Shown here in pieces: positions 18,808 to 26,582 of a DNA stretch of 64,000 nt. This DNA is from Natronoarchaeum philippinense. Its GTDB lineage: Archaea; Halobacteriota; Halobacteria; Halobacteriales; Natronoarchaeaceae. The position numbers and the translations under genes are program-made. The stretch is taken from assembly GCF_900215575.1 (NCBI RefSeq), contig NZ_OBEJ01000001.1, forward strand, positions 248,001-312,000. The letters run 5' to 3'. Position 1 is the stretch's first letter. Each line of letters opens with the position of its first letter. The notes under the pieces were generated by a model. That model was not told where the DNA came from, searched no databases, and saw only the letters and a list, made by a program, of their open reading frames with translations.

Positions 18808-19682
18808 TGGGCGTCATCGCCGTCGCGCTCGAAAACGTCGGTATCGATGGCGTCGTCGGACAGACGATCGAATCTGCGGCGCTGTTTCTGATTGCTTTTG
18901 CCGTCGTGTACGTCCTCGGCAAGACCCTCATCATGCCGCTTGCCGGACGGACGTTCGATCGGCGGGGTCTCGACGACCACGCGAAGAAGCCGCTGTTGCG
19001 ACTGGTCTGGGCTCTCGTGCTGTTCGCCGCTGTCGGCGTCGCCTTTGCGGCCGGCGGCTTCGGCAACATCCTCACGTCACTGGCGACGATCGCCGCCGCC
19101 GGTGCGCTGGCAATCGGGCTCGCCATGCAGAACATCATCAGCAACTTCGTCTCCGGCGTGTTCATCTACGCCGACAAGCCGTTCCGCATCGGCGACTGGA
19201 TCGAGTGGAACGGCAACTCCGGCGTCGTCGAGGACATCAGCCTCCGGGTGACCCGCGTCCGGACGTTCGACAACGAACTGCTGACGGTGCCGAATTCGGA
19301 CTTGACGAGCAACGTCGTCAAAAACCCTGTCGCCAAGGAGCAGCTCCGACTCAAGTTCGTCTTCGGAATCGGCTACGAGGACGACATCGAACAGGCCACC
19401 GACATCATCGTCGAGGAGGCCGAAGACCACCCCGACATCCTCGACGAGCCCGGGCCATCGGTCAGACTCACCGAGTTGGCTGACTCGTACGTTGGCCTGC
19501 AGTCGCGCATCTGGATCGACAACCCGAGCCGCGCCGACTACGTCAAGACCCGCGGCGAGTACATCACCAACGTCAAAGCGCGCTTCGACGAGGTCGGCAT
19601 CGATATCCCCTACCCGCAGCGCGAACTCAGTGGCGGCGTCGAGATGGCCGAGCACGCAGAAATTCCCCAGTCGGCCGAGTAA
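18807..19682 (+). CDS. MscS-family mechanosensitive ion channel
   Basis: The 291-residue protein has three N-terminal membrane helices, the third and pore-lining one rich in Gly/Ala (ALAIGLAMQNIISNFVSG). The MscS beta-domain signature FIYADKPFRIGDWIEW follows, then an alpha/beta cytosolic vestibule ending near DIPYPQREL. It opens under membrane tension to release solutes during osmotic downshift. It is coupled to the YhbY-like gene by a one-base overlap. Confidence 0.9.
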   Translation: MGVIAVALENVGIDGVVGQTIESAALFLIAFAVVYVLGKTLIMPLAGRTFDRRGLDDHAKKPLLRLVWALVLFAAVGVAFAAGGFGNILTSLATIAAAGALAIGLAMQNIISNFVSGVFIYADKPFRIGDWIEWNGNSGVVEDISLRVTRVRTFDNELLTVPNSDLTSNVVKNPVAKEQLRLKFVFGIGYEDDIEQATDIIVEEAEDHPDILDEPGPSVRLTELADSYVGLQSRIWIDNPSRADYVKTRGEYITNVKARFDEVGIDIPYPQRELSGGVEMAEHAEIPQSAE

Positions 19683-19796
19683 CTCGACGCGGTTCCCGTT
19701 TTGCGGTCTTTCTCGATATCGTCAGCAGTTACGCTGTTGAGCTTCGGCGTCTCCGACCGATAGCTGTCGCTCGTCGGCTGAGAATACGGTATGAAT

Positions 19797-20106
19797 GGCG
19801 GACGCCAAGGGTTGCCCGGCGTTCCCGGCCGGGGAAACCCGGTTGCCTCCTCCGCCCCGCGACCCATCGAGCGACCATCGTCCGGCGGTCCGCTGCTCGC
19901 TTCCGCGCCTGACGGGGTGGCGCCGACGAACCGCGACGGGACGCCCCTGCGGGCGATCGCCGCGGACCGTGGCCCCCGATGGACGAGGTTTCCACGTCGG
20001 CTCCCGGGGCCCGGACGGGTCTGTCCGGACGCTCCCAGGTTTCGGCCCCCGCTAAAGACCATAGTGCGGGTTTCGAGCAGGGCCTAACTGCCCGGCCTAG
20101 TCCACC
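19797..20106 (-). ncRNA. ffs: 7S signal recognition particle RNA
   Basis: Read on the minus strand, the 310-base transcript starts GGTGGACTAGGCCGGG and ends GTCCGCC. These ends pair perfectly, with one G-U, to form archaeal helix 1. The interior has the S-domain core GTCAGG..GGAAG..GAGCAGC that binds SRP54, and a long GC-rich rod. The length fits haloarchaeal 7S RNA (about 300). A TATA-like TTAAGATA lies at 20123-20130, about 24 bases upstream of the predicted 5' end. Open frames across this stretch are artefacts. Exact ends rest on helix 1 pairing and could shift by a few bases. Confidence 0.88.
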
Positions 20107-20122
20107 TCTACGTATCCGCCCG

Positions 20123-20130
20123 TATCTTAA
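20123..20130 (-). promoter_or_regulatory. TATA box of SRP RNA gene
   Basis: TTAAGATA on the minus strand is centred about 21-24 bases upstream of the predicted first base of the SRP RNA, the usual archaeal TATA spacing. Confidence 0.55.
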
Positions 20131-20254
20131 GGACCTTTCGACTCGACGCCCGCACAATCGGGTCGCCCTCTCGTGATCGTGGCGTCTCCGACGGGAGCTG
20201 ACGCAGTCGCCTGCACAGCGGCGTCGTGATGCTGCTTTAGTCGTGGCGCCGCTT

Positions 20255-20701
20255 CTAGAAGAGTTCGAGCGCACGGACGTACCAGACCGAACTGACGAGC
20301 GCGCCGATCGCGGTGACGACGAGCAGCCAGCGGTGGTAGGCAAGCCACGATGCGGTCCCGATCTGCTGGACGAGCTGTTCGGGGACCGAGACAGCCCACA
20401 CCAGCGCGATCATCGTCGCGGCGATGCCGAAGACGAGCGTCGCGCCAGCCATGGTGACGGGGTCGGATCGTTCCTCACGGCCCGCAGCGAACGCGACGGT
20501 CGAGAGTAGCCCCAGTACTGCGAGCGCCCACGGCCCGACCACGCCCTGCGCGTAGTACGTCTGGAGTCCGGAGACCTCGCCGCCCGACAGCGCGAGAAAC
20601 GGTGCGAACACGAGTACGACCGAGGCGAGACTGGCGACGATCCCGGCGGTCGGCGGCGTCCTGACAGCGGCCATACCCGCAGATGTGGCCCCATTGCGCA
20701 T
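20255..20701 (-). CDS. Four-helix haloarchaeal membrane protein
   Basis: The 148-residue protein has four predicted membrane helices: IVASLASVVLVFAPFLAL, WALAVLGLLSTVAFAA, MAGATLVFGIAATMIALV and WLLVVTAIGALVSSVWYV. It probably belongs to a conserved haloarchaeal family of small membrane proteins with no assigned function. The start could be the ATG at 20701 or at 20674 (MAAVRTPPTAG); the latter lacks nine unremarkable residues. Its stop lies about 150 bases upstream of the SRP RNA promoter on the same strand. Confidence 0.7.
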   Translation of the reverse strand: MRNGATSAGMAAVRTPPTAGIVASLASVVLVFAPFLALSGGEVSGLQTYYAQGVVGPWALAVLGLLSTVAFAAGREERSDPVTMAGATLVFGIAATMIALVWAVSVPEQLVQQIGTASWLAYHRWLLVVTAIGALVSSVWYVRALELF

Positions 20702-20773
20702 AAGGACGGCGTTCGATCACTGCACTGATACCCGATCGGAAAGCCCACAAAGGTCCGGGCCGAACCCGCGCCC

Positions 20774-21133
20774 ATGGGACTCGGCTCCACCGCGAAGAAG
20801 GTCCAGAAGCTCGGCGATCTCGCCGAGAAGCTCTACGCGCAGCTCAAAGACGTCCGCGAGCGCGTCATCGCGCTCGAACAGTCCGTCGAGGAGTCAAACA
20901 AGCGCGTCTCGGCGCTTGAGACTGATTCGGAGAAACAACTCGTCTTGCTGAAAGCGATCGCCGAGGAGCAGGGCATCGACGCCGAGCAGGTGCTCGCCGA
21001 CGCCGCCATCGACGAGGCCGAGCAGTCCGACGATACTGCCGGTTCCTCGGACGACGCCGCGGCGTCGTCGAGCGGAGATACCGAATCACAGCAGTCCGCG
21101 AGCGCATCCTCGCAGACCCAAAACGACGACTGA
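20774..21133 (+). CDS. Coiled-coil haloarchaeal protein (DUF5798-like)
   Basis: The 119-residue protein begins MGLGSTAKKVQKLGDLAEKL and forms one long amphipathic helix (about residues 5-70, with DVRERVIALEQSVEESNKRV as heptads). A disordered Ser/Asp/Gln tail follows. I recall this N-terminus from the haloarchaeal DUF5798 family, but the assignment is from memory. No function is known. Confidence 0.65.
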   Translation: MGLGSTAKKVQKLGDLAEKLYAQLKDVRERVIALEQSVEESNKRVSALETDSEKQLVLLKAIAEEQGIDAEQVLADAAIDEAEQSDDTAGSSDDAAASSSGDTESQQSASASSQTQNDD

Positions 21134-21193
21134 GACCGCTCTGCCGACCGCTCGTTCCCGATGGCGACAGTTCGGCTCGTAAGTCGGTGATCG

Positions 21194-21601
21194 CTATCCC
21201 GACCGCTTGCCGTGCTCTACTTTCAGACACCGGTCCTGAACGACCAGTTTCCCCGCCGATCTGGCCCGTTCGGCGGCCTCGTCGTCTTCGATACCGAGTT
21301 GCGTCCAGATCACGTCCACGTCGTCCCGGTCGATCGCCTGCTCGACGATGCCAGCAACTTCATCGCTGGGACGGAACACGTCGACCACGTCGACGGATTC
21401 TTCGACAGCCGCCAGCGAGTCGTATGACTGCCGCCCGAAGATTTCGTCGGCATAGGGGTTGACCGGGACGACCTCGTAGCCGTGTTCTCTGAGATAGCTC
21501 GGAATCTCGTGGGCGTCCTTCCCGGGCGTCGACGAGCAGCCGACGACCGCGACGACATCGGCTGCGAGCGCTGTTTCGATCGCTTCTTCGTCGGTTGACA
21601 T
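21194..21601 (-). CDS. CoA-binding (Rossmann) domain protein
   Basis: The 135-residue single-domain protein has a nucleotide-binding start VAVVGCSSTPGKDAHE, then GYEVVPVNPYADEIFG and VDVVDVFRPSDEV, typical of the CoA_binding_2 family. These proteins resemble the CoA-binding part of succinyl-CoA synthetase but stand alone, and their role is uncertain. A Cys in VQDRCLK near the C-terminus is conserved in many members. Confidence 0.85.
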   Translation of the reverse strand: MSTDEEAIETALAADVVAVVGCSSTPGKDAHEIPSYLREHGYEVVPVNPYADEIFGRQSYDSLAAVEESVDVVDVFRPSDEVAGIVEQAIDRDDVDVIWTQLGIEDDEAAERARSAGKLVVQDRCLKVEHGKRSG

Positions 21602-21650
21602 ACCTCATCGAAGGTGCTGCGAGAACAAAACGCTGGTGCGCACCGGCGCC

Positions 21651-22268
21651 TCAGGCAATCTTGAGCGTCGGGGCGTCGGCCTCGTCCTCGCCGACCTCGA
21701 TGACGCCGTCGAACAGTTGCTTGAGTGTGTTCATCGTCTGGTCGTCGTGGGCGGTCGAGTCGATGACGTACAAGCCGAGCGCGTCGGCGCTCTGGACACG
21801 CCCGGTAAACACGTGCAGGAACCGGAAGACAGTCTGGAGATCGGAGTACATCAGCAGCGTCGATACCGAGTGCAACAGCACGCGATTCTGTGCCAGCCCG
21901 CGGCGCTCGTAGAACTCTTGGAGGAACTCCGAGAGTTTGATCCCGATCCCGGTCATGTCAACTGGGGAGGATGCGTACTTCAGCTGCGGGCTGTCTTCGA
22001 CGTTGCTCACGCCACGCTGTTTGGTCACGCAGTCGACGACGCCGACGGGGAGTCCGTCGATGTCCTCGATTCGTTTTGCGTACTCGTCGAGGATCTTGTC
22101 TCCCCCGTCCTTCGTCGTGACGACGATCGAGCCCTGTTCCTGCTCGGTGCCGTGGGCGAGGATATCCAGCGCGAGACGGCGCTTGCCCGCCATCGGCGGC
22201 CCGGTGATCAGGAGGTTCGTACCGGGATCGAGTTCGGCGTCCGGAAGGACGTCGGCCAAGTCATACAT
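21651..22268 (-). CDS. RAD55/KaiC-like RecA-fold ATPase
   Basis: The 205-residue protein has Walker A GPPMAGKR (23-30), the RecA-like strand GSIVVTTKDGGDKIL and a Walker B-like strand near RVLLHSVSTLLMYSD. It ends with FDGVIEVGEDEADAPTLKIA, a typical last strand of haloarchaeal RAD55-family proteins. These are short relatives of KaiC/RadA, often linked to signalling or gas-vesicle-like regulation rather than recombination. The specific role is unknown. It is transcribed alone, towards the CoA-binding gene. Confidence 0.75.
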   Translation of the reverse strand: MYDLADVLPDAELDPGTNLLITGPPMAGKRRLALDILAHGTEQEQGSIVVTTKDGGDKILDEYAKRIEDIDGLPVGVVDCVTKQRGVSNVEDSPQLKYASSPVDMTGIGIKLSEFLQEFYERRGLAQNRVLLHSVSTLLMYSDLQTVFRFLHVFTGRVQSADALGLYVIDSTAHDDQTMNTLKQLFDGVIEVGEDEADAPTLKIA

Positions 22269-22403
22269 ATTATGCCCTCGTGTGCCGGAAACAACCGGGG
22301 GGCCGGCTGTCGTGTCGCGGAGAGTCCTGATGTTAACCTACAGTGACCGGCATATATTACTTTTGATTAGATAGAGGCTCCTCGCCGACATTTCGTGTAG
22401 CAA

Positions 22404-23258
22404 TCAGATCGTGGTCCCGCCGACGACGGCGGCGCGCCCCACGACGAACGCCAGCACAGCGACAAACATTCCGTATTTCAGATACGTTTGCCCGATGGTC
22501 GGGTTATCGTAGCTCTTAGCAACTGCCAACAGCATCAACGCATCGGCCGGCACGACGACCGCTAGATAGGCCGCCCCGAACGTCTCTAACAGGTATGGGA
22601 GAGGACTTGCGACGATAGCAACGACCAGCAGCGCCGTGGCGATGTGCAGCGATCGACGCTCTCCGATGGCGATCGGTAACGTGTTCAGGCCTTCCTCCCG
22701 ATCGCCTGCGATGTCTTCGACGTCTTTGATGATCTCGCGGGTCAGCGTCGACAGCGCAGCCAGCGCGAACAACACCGCCGAGGGACCGATGTTCCCGACC
22801 GCGGCGCCGCCGAACAGAAACGCGCTCCCGCCGAGATACGCGACGACTGCGTTTCCGACGCCGGGCAGTCCCTTGAACAGCTTCGTGTATGCGATCAGCG
22901 CAAGGAGATTGATCGCCGCGATCGCCAGTGCGAGCCGTGGGAGCAACAGCGCAAGCACGATCGCGCCCACGAACAGCGCACCGCTGTACCAGAGTGCCCC
23001 GGTGGGGGTCACTGCACCGCGCGGAATCGGTCGATCGGGCTGGTTGATTCGGTCGATCTCTCGATCGAAGTAGTCGTTGATCGCGTTGCCCGCTCCCGTC
23101 GCCAGCACTGTCGCCATAATTGCCGCCCCGGCGTCGACCGACTGCTCGGCGACGCCGCCGGCCACGAACGCGCCGACGAACGTCAACACTCCCGCCGCGA
23201 TGGCGTTTCCCGGCCGCGCCAGCTCGGCGTAGCCCCGTATCCGGGCTCCGACATTCAT
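22404..23258 (-). CDS. Geranylgeranylglycerol-phosphate geranylgeranyltransferase (DGGGP synthase)
   Basis: This membrane UbiA-family enzyme adds the second geranylgeranyl chain in archaeal ether lipid synthesis. It is 284 residues with about nine helices. The first Asp-rich motif is NAINDYFDREIDRINQPDRP (residues near 57-76) and the second is DVEDIAGDREEG. The NxxxDxxxD spacing and the IPRGAV that follows are typical of DGGGP synthases rather than ubiquinone enzymes. It is the last protein gene before the tRNA at the island boundary. Confidence 0.9.
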   Translation of the reverse strand: MNVGARIRGYAELARPGNAIAAGVLTFVGAFVAGGVAEQSVDAGAAIMATVLATGAGNAINDYFDREIDRINQPDRPIPRGAVTPTGALWYSGALFVGAIVLALLLPRLALAIAAINLLALIAYTKLFKGLPGVGNAVVAYLGGSAFLFGGAAVGNIGPSAVLFALAALSTLTREIIKDVEDIAGDREEGLNTLPIAIGERRSLHIATALLVVAIVASPLPYLLETFGAAYLAVVVPADALMLLAVAKSYDNPTIGQTYLKYGMFVAVLAFVVGRAAVVGGTTI

Positions 23259-23354
23259 ACGCCCTACTGTCCTACCGCCCCCGAATAAATCGCCCGGTCC
23301 CCGTACAGGGAAATCAGTGGGTTTAAATTCGTCTCGGCCGGACTGGTGGATGTC

Positions 23355-23429
23355 GGGCGCTTAGCTCAGTTTGGACAGAGTACTTGGCTTCGGACCAAGC
23401 TGTCGCGGGTTCAAATCCTGCAGCGCCCA
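23355..23429 (+). tRNA. tRNA-Arg (anticodon UCG)
   Basis: The 75-base gene folds as a cloverleaf: acceptor GGGCGCU paired with AGCGCCC plus discriminator A, a D arm with AGCUCAGUUUGGACAGAGU, and anticodon stem CUUGG/CCAAG. The anticodon loop CUUCGGA gives anticodon UCG, and the T arm reads CGGGUUCAAAUCCUG. No intron is seen and CCA is not encoded. Its 3' end coincides with the start of the foreign-looking region, so it is the likely integration target. Confidence 0.95.
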
Positions 23430-23699
23430 TTCGTTTTCCGAACGGATCACATTCGCAAGACGGCGGTACATCGTTTATAAACGAGCCGCCGATCGCGCAT
23501 TTGATTTCGTTCGATTATCGAACGGGGGTCCCTGCTGTCCTGCGATTCGCCAGGATTTACTGGACAGTCCAGGGACATAAACCTCGGTTCTGACCGTTTT
23601 CATAGGACACAATTCAATGCAGGTCTGGAATAAACATCACAAAGATGTCTATTCTCCAAGATAGTGATAATGCCGCCAGAAGGGACAGAGCGGATCGTT

Positions 23700-24353
23700 T
23701 CAGATAACGTTAGCAGCTCTTGTCTTTAGGAAAATCCGACCACTGTCGGTGATTTCGACCGTTTTGCTTCTCCCATTCTTTCTGGTCCGCACGAAGCCCG
23801 CGGATTCTAGGCTATTGATATGGCGTGCGATTGTACTCTTCGACTTATCAAGCTCATCTGCTATTTCACTTATTGATAAAACTGTATCCAAGTCGTGGAG
23901 GTCGGCGAGAAGGGTCGCTTCAGCGTCCGAAACTTCCCCGCGGAGATTCAAGCGTGGTAACCGTCGGACACTGCTATCTATATCGCCTACTTGGAGCACT
24001 GTGTCGATATTTTCACCACTAGTGAATGTCGCGACTGTTAGTGGCAACAGTAATTCCCGCGCACCACCACCCAAAATAACGATGGTTTCACCTTCCGATG
24101 CTTGGATGAGATCAGCACAGTATAACGTTGTCTCGACAAAATCTGTGTACGGTAGATGCTCTGTTTCTAAGTCTAGGTCCGGGACTACTTGCGTCAGGAC
24201 ATTTTGAACTTCCTGAAAAGCATCCTCTCCTCGATCGGAACTGCTTGCGGGTTGCAGTAATACGACTTGATCTCCTGTCTCTATACCTTCACTCAAAACT
24301 GGTCTGACTACGCGTCGACTATCGAATCCCAATGGAGCGAGGTATGTGCGCAT
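23700..24353 (-). CDS. CARF-HTH transcriptional regulator, Csa3-like
   Basis: The 217-residue protein has an N-terminal Rossmann-like CARF domain. Its first strand is MRTYLAPLGFDSRRVVRPVL, followed by TGDQVVLLQP and the ligand-loop segment TIVILGGGARELLLPLTVA. A C-terminal winged helix (about 145-217) has SISEIADELDKSKSTIARHI as helix-turn-helix and VRTRKNGRSKTVEIT as wing. This is the architecture of Csa3, which senses cyclic oligoadenylate-type signals and controls defence genes. The start at 24353 is preferred to 24401. It is divergent from the helicase operon and has a strong dyad 30 bases upstream. No cas genes are nearby. Confidence 0.75.
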   Translation of the reverse strand: MRTYLAPLGFDSRRVVRPVLSEGIETGDQVVLLQPASSSDRGEDAFQEVQNVLTQVVPDLDLETEHLPYTDFVETTLYCADLIQASEGETIVILGGGARELLLPLTVATFTSGENIDTVLQVGDIDSSVRRLPRLNLRGEVSDAEATLLADLHDLDTVLSISEIADELDKSKSTIARHINSLESAGFVRTRKNGRSKTVEITDSGRIFLKTRAANVI

Positions 24354-24720
24354 ATCGATAGCATCTGCTCGAAGCATCGTTACTGTTCCGGAATAGTGCA
24401 ACAGTGCGCACTATATTCGAACAGGAGCGACGAGAAGGGTCCAGAAATCACTGGCACATCCGATGTCTTGGTTTAGTTCGCGATCTACCGTATCGCATTA
24501 TCGCAACTCACGTCTAACTGTTTCATCGCCGATAATTATATGATGATTCGACAGAGAGTGTGAAGTGTTCGCTCATCTCGCCGACGGGGCGAGTAGAGGC
24601 ATCTATGGAATTATAACCTTCCCGACAGTTTTATGTGGGTTCCGCTCTGACTGCTATGCGTTCGCACCCTACGTTCACGGTCTGAGAAGGCCGAGAACGA
24701 CGTAGCGATAGCTACGGTCA
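24354..24720. promoter_or_regulatory. Divergent control region between Csa3-like gene and helicase operon
   Basis: The region holds a large imperfect dyad at 24383-24424. The arms CTGTTCCGGAATAGTGC and GCACTATATTCGAACAG match at 13 of 17 positions across an 8-base spacer. For the rightward operon, TATA-like elements are TTATAACC (24611-24618) and TTTTATGTG near 24629. A hairpin CGTAGC-GATA-GCTACG (24701-24716) sits in the predicted leader just before the ATG at 24721. The dyad is a good candidate operator for the CARF regulator. Confidence 0.5.
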
Positions 24721-25656
24721 ATGGGTGCGTTCAGACGGCGTCCATCCCACACCGACGCCGAAACCAACTCCCAAGCGATCACCAGAACGATGCACGATCC
24801 ACCCGACTCAGAGACGCCAGCATTAGCGGACTTCATCGGAACACGAGATTCGTTTCTCGTGATTCGGGATCCGCAACTAGCAAAGACTGGTTCCCAAGCA
24901 CGTGCGCAACTCAGATCGTTGCCGTTCCTCGCCAAATTCGGCCTCGATAGAGTCTCGCATCCCGAAATATACGACAACGGGTTGCGACTCGTCGAGTACG
25001 AACTGTTTCCGAACGAGAATCTCCGAGAGAATGGGGTGGATGGTGTCGAGTTTCCACTAGTTCACTACGTCAGCCAAGAGATGCTGACGGGAGAACTACG
25101 GGACGAAGACAGTACGTTCGACGATCAAGACGTTATTCGGCGGCTGCTGCGGAAGCGCCCGGAAGGTCTGCCATATGTGCTCGTCACTGATACGAGTACA
25201 CCGAAGATGCCCCGTCATACGAAGAAACCGGGGAAGTCGTTCATCGACGAGTTCGAGTGCACGGTCACCGATTACAAAGGACTGCTGAAGCGGTACATAC
25301 AGTACAACCTCGACTCGGATCTACCGCTATCAACAACGCAGAATCTGTTCTTCCATCAGATTTCTGCGCATCACAAACAGGAGGGTCTCGAGGCAGGCTC
25401 GATTCCGGTACTCTTCGATTACACGCAGATTCCGGCTGACAGTCCCGCCTGGGCACCCCTCTACTACCTCATTCGAGAGGACGTAGACCGTGTACTGGAA
25501 GATTACTCCGAGCGCATCAGAGAGGCGCTCCGTTCGTGGACTGAGCGCGGGCCCACGCAGAAAGTCGCGAACAGCATGCTCGACATGCTCGAACGTGTAG
25601 AATTCGAGGAAGATCGATTAGACAGTTATCGTTATCGCCACCAGGAGGACATATGA
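24721..25656 (+). CDS. Unknown protein opening the helicase/nuclease operon
   Basis: I do not recognise this protein (311 residues, or 288 if it starts at the ATG at 24790). The first ~23 residues are basic and unlike haloarchaeal proteins, so the later start is plausible. It is mixed alpha/beta with no membrane segment. Notable stretches are FLVIRDPQLAKTGSQAR, LRLVEYELFPNENL, a lysine-rich loop MPRHTKKPGKSF and FFHQISAHHKQEG. The stop overlaps the next start by four bases (ATGA), so it belongs to the operon. By position it could be a regulator or nuclease accessory protein of the system. No homologue comes to mind. Confidence 0.6.
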   Translation: MGAFRRRPSHTDAETNSQAITRTMHDPPDSETPALADFIGTRDSFLVIRDPQLAKTGSQARAQLRSLPFLAKFGLDRVSHPEIYDNGLRLVEYELFPNENLRENGVDGVEFPLVHYVSQEMLTGELRDEDSTFDDQDVIRRLLRKRPEGLPYVLVTDTSTPKMPRHTKKPGKSFIDEFECTVTDYKGLLKRYIQYNLDSDLPLSTTQNLFFHQISAHHKQEGLEAGSIPVLFDYTQIPADSPAWAPLYYLIREDVDRVLEDYSERIREALRSWTERGPTQKVANSMLDMLERVEFEEDRLDSYRYRHQEDI

Positions 25657-26582
25657 GCACAACATACACACCGGCGACCAACAAGCCGGACAAACTACTC
25701 ACCGGGTTCATCTCGGTGCGAGCACCGGAGCTAAAACACATCTACGGCTCACTTCAGGGGACCACCAGTGTCTCGGAAGTCACGAGCAAATTCGGTCGAC
25801 CAGCCACCGGCGGTGAGGTGAAAACCGATCACGTCGAAGGGTCACTTCGTTTCCTGAATGCGGTCGATCTCGTCGAGAGTCCGACCGGAGACATCAAAGA
25901 TACGGTCGAACCCATTAACGAGCGGCACTTCGAGGGCCTCCCTTTCGAAGCACAGTTGCTATACCACTGCAATCAGCAGGACGGTCGTCAGTCCCACTTT
26001 GGGGATGTTCACCGTGCCCTGTTGAGTGAGGGGAGCCGAACGGTGAACGCTGGCCGAGACAACCTTCGAACCATCCTGAAGCGCGAGACTGACTACGATT
26101 TCAGTTGGACCGACGAGAAGATCGACATGTGGGTGACGTTGTGCGAGCAACTGGGTCTCGTGTCGGAGACCGAGGACGGTCTCGTGCTGAGCCCCTGTCG
26201 GGCAATGATGTACGACGCGCTCGTACTCGCCCCAACTAGTTCGGGAGAGGACGCAGGCTACGACGGAGAGACAGTTGAAAACGGTGAATTCCGACGCGCA
26301 CTCAACTGGATCAACGACAACTTGTTCACCGTCTACAAGGCACGAACTGGAACGCCGCGGCTTCACCCTGCAATCGCTGACGTCCTCCGTAACATGGAGG
26401 AAGATGGGGTCTTGTCCCTGTCTGCACCCGGCGACGCGCAGAACCAGGTAGAAGTGCCACCAGCAGACCTCGACGATGACGTCCGCGGAAACAGACGAAG
26501 CGTGACGCACGTTTCGATTCATTCTCGACCGGACGAAACGGCGTATCAGTACCCTCTCGACCAACTTCTCACTCACCAATGA
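25653..26582 (+). CDS. Winged-helix-like operon protein, possibly DpdG-like
   Basis: The 309-residue protein seems to hold two or three winged-helix-like units. One covers about 25-75 (TSVSEVTSKFGRPATGGEV then LRFLNAVDLVES). A second covers about 130-180 (NLRTILKRETDYDF and LCEQLGLVSETEDGLVLS). A third lies near 260 (IADVLRNMEEDGVLSLS). It overlaps both neighbours by ATGA, and a clear GGAGG lies before its start. Its size and its place directly ahead of a ~1000-aa P-loop protein match dpdG in bacterial 7-deazapurine DNA restriction clusters as I recall them. This assignment rests on order and size, not on a motif. Confidence 0.5.
   Translation: MSTTYTPATNKPDKLLTGFISVRAPELKHIYGSLQGTTSVSEVTSKFGRPATGGEVKTDHVEGSLRFLNAVDLVESPTGDIKDTVEPINERHFEGLPFEAQLLYHCNQQDGRQSHFGDVHRALLSEGSRTVNAGRDNLRTILKRETDYDFSWTDEKIDMWVTLCEQLGLVSETEDGLVLSPCRAMMYDALVLAPTSSGEDAGYDGETVENGEFRRALNWINDNLFTVYKARTGTPRLHPAIADVLRNMEEDGVLSLSAPGDAQNQVEVPPADLDDDVRGNRRSVTHVSIHSRPDETAYQYPLDQLLTHQ

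Noticed and set aside
19729-20343. 204-codon minus-strand frame
   Set aside because: It lies across the SRP RNA, whose paired ends and conserved S-domain core explain the sequence better. The translation is Arg/Ser-rich and not protein-like.
23700-24353. Csa3-like gene as a sign of a CRISPR-Cas locus
   Set aside because: No cas1-10 homologue or CRISPR array is visible in the window. The gene is treated as a stand-alone CARF regulator.
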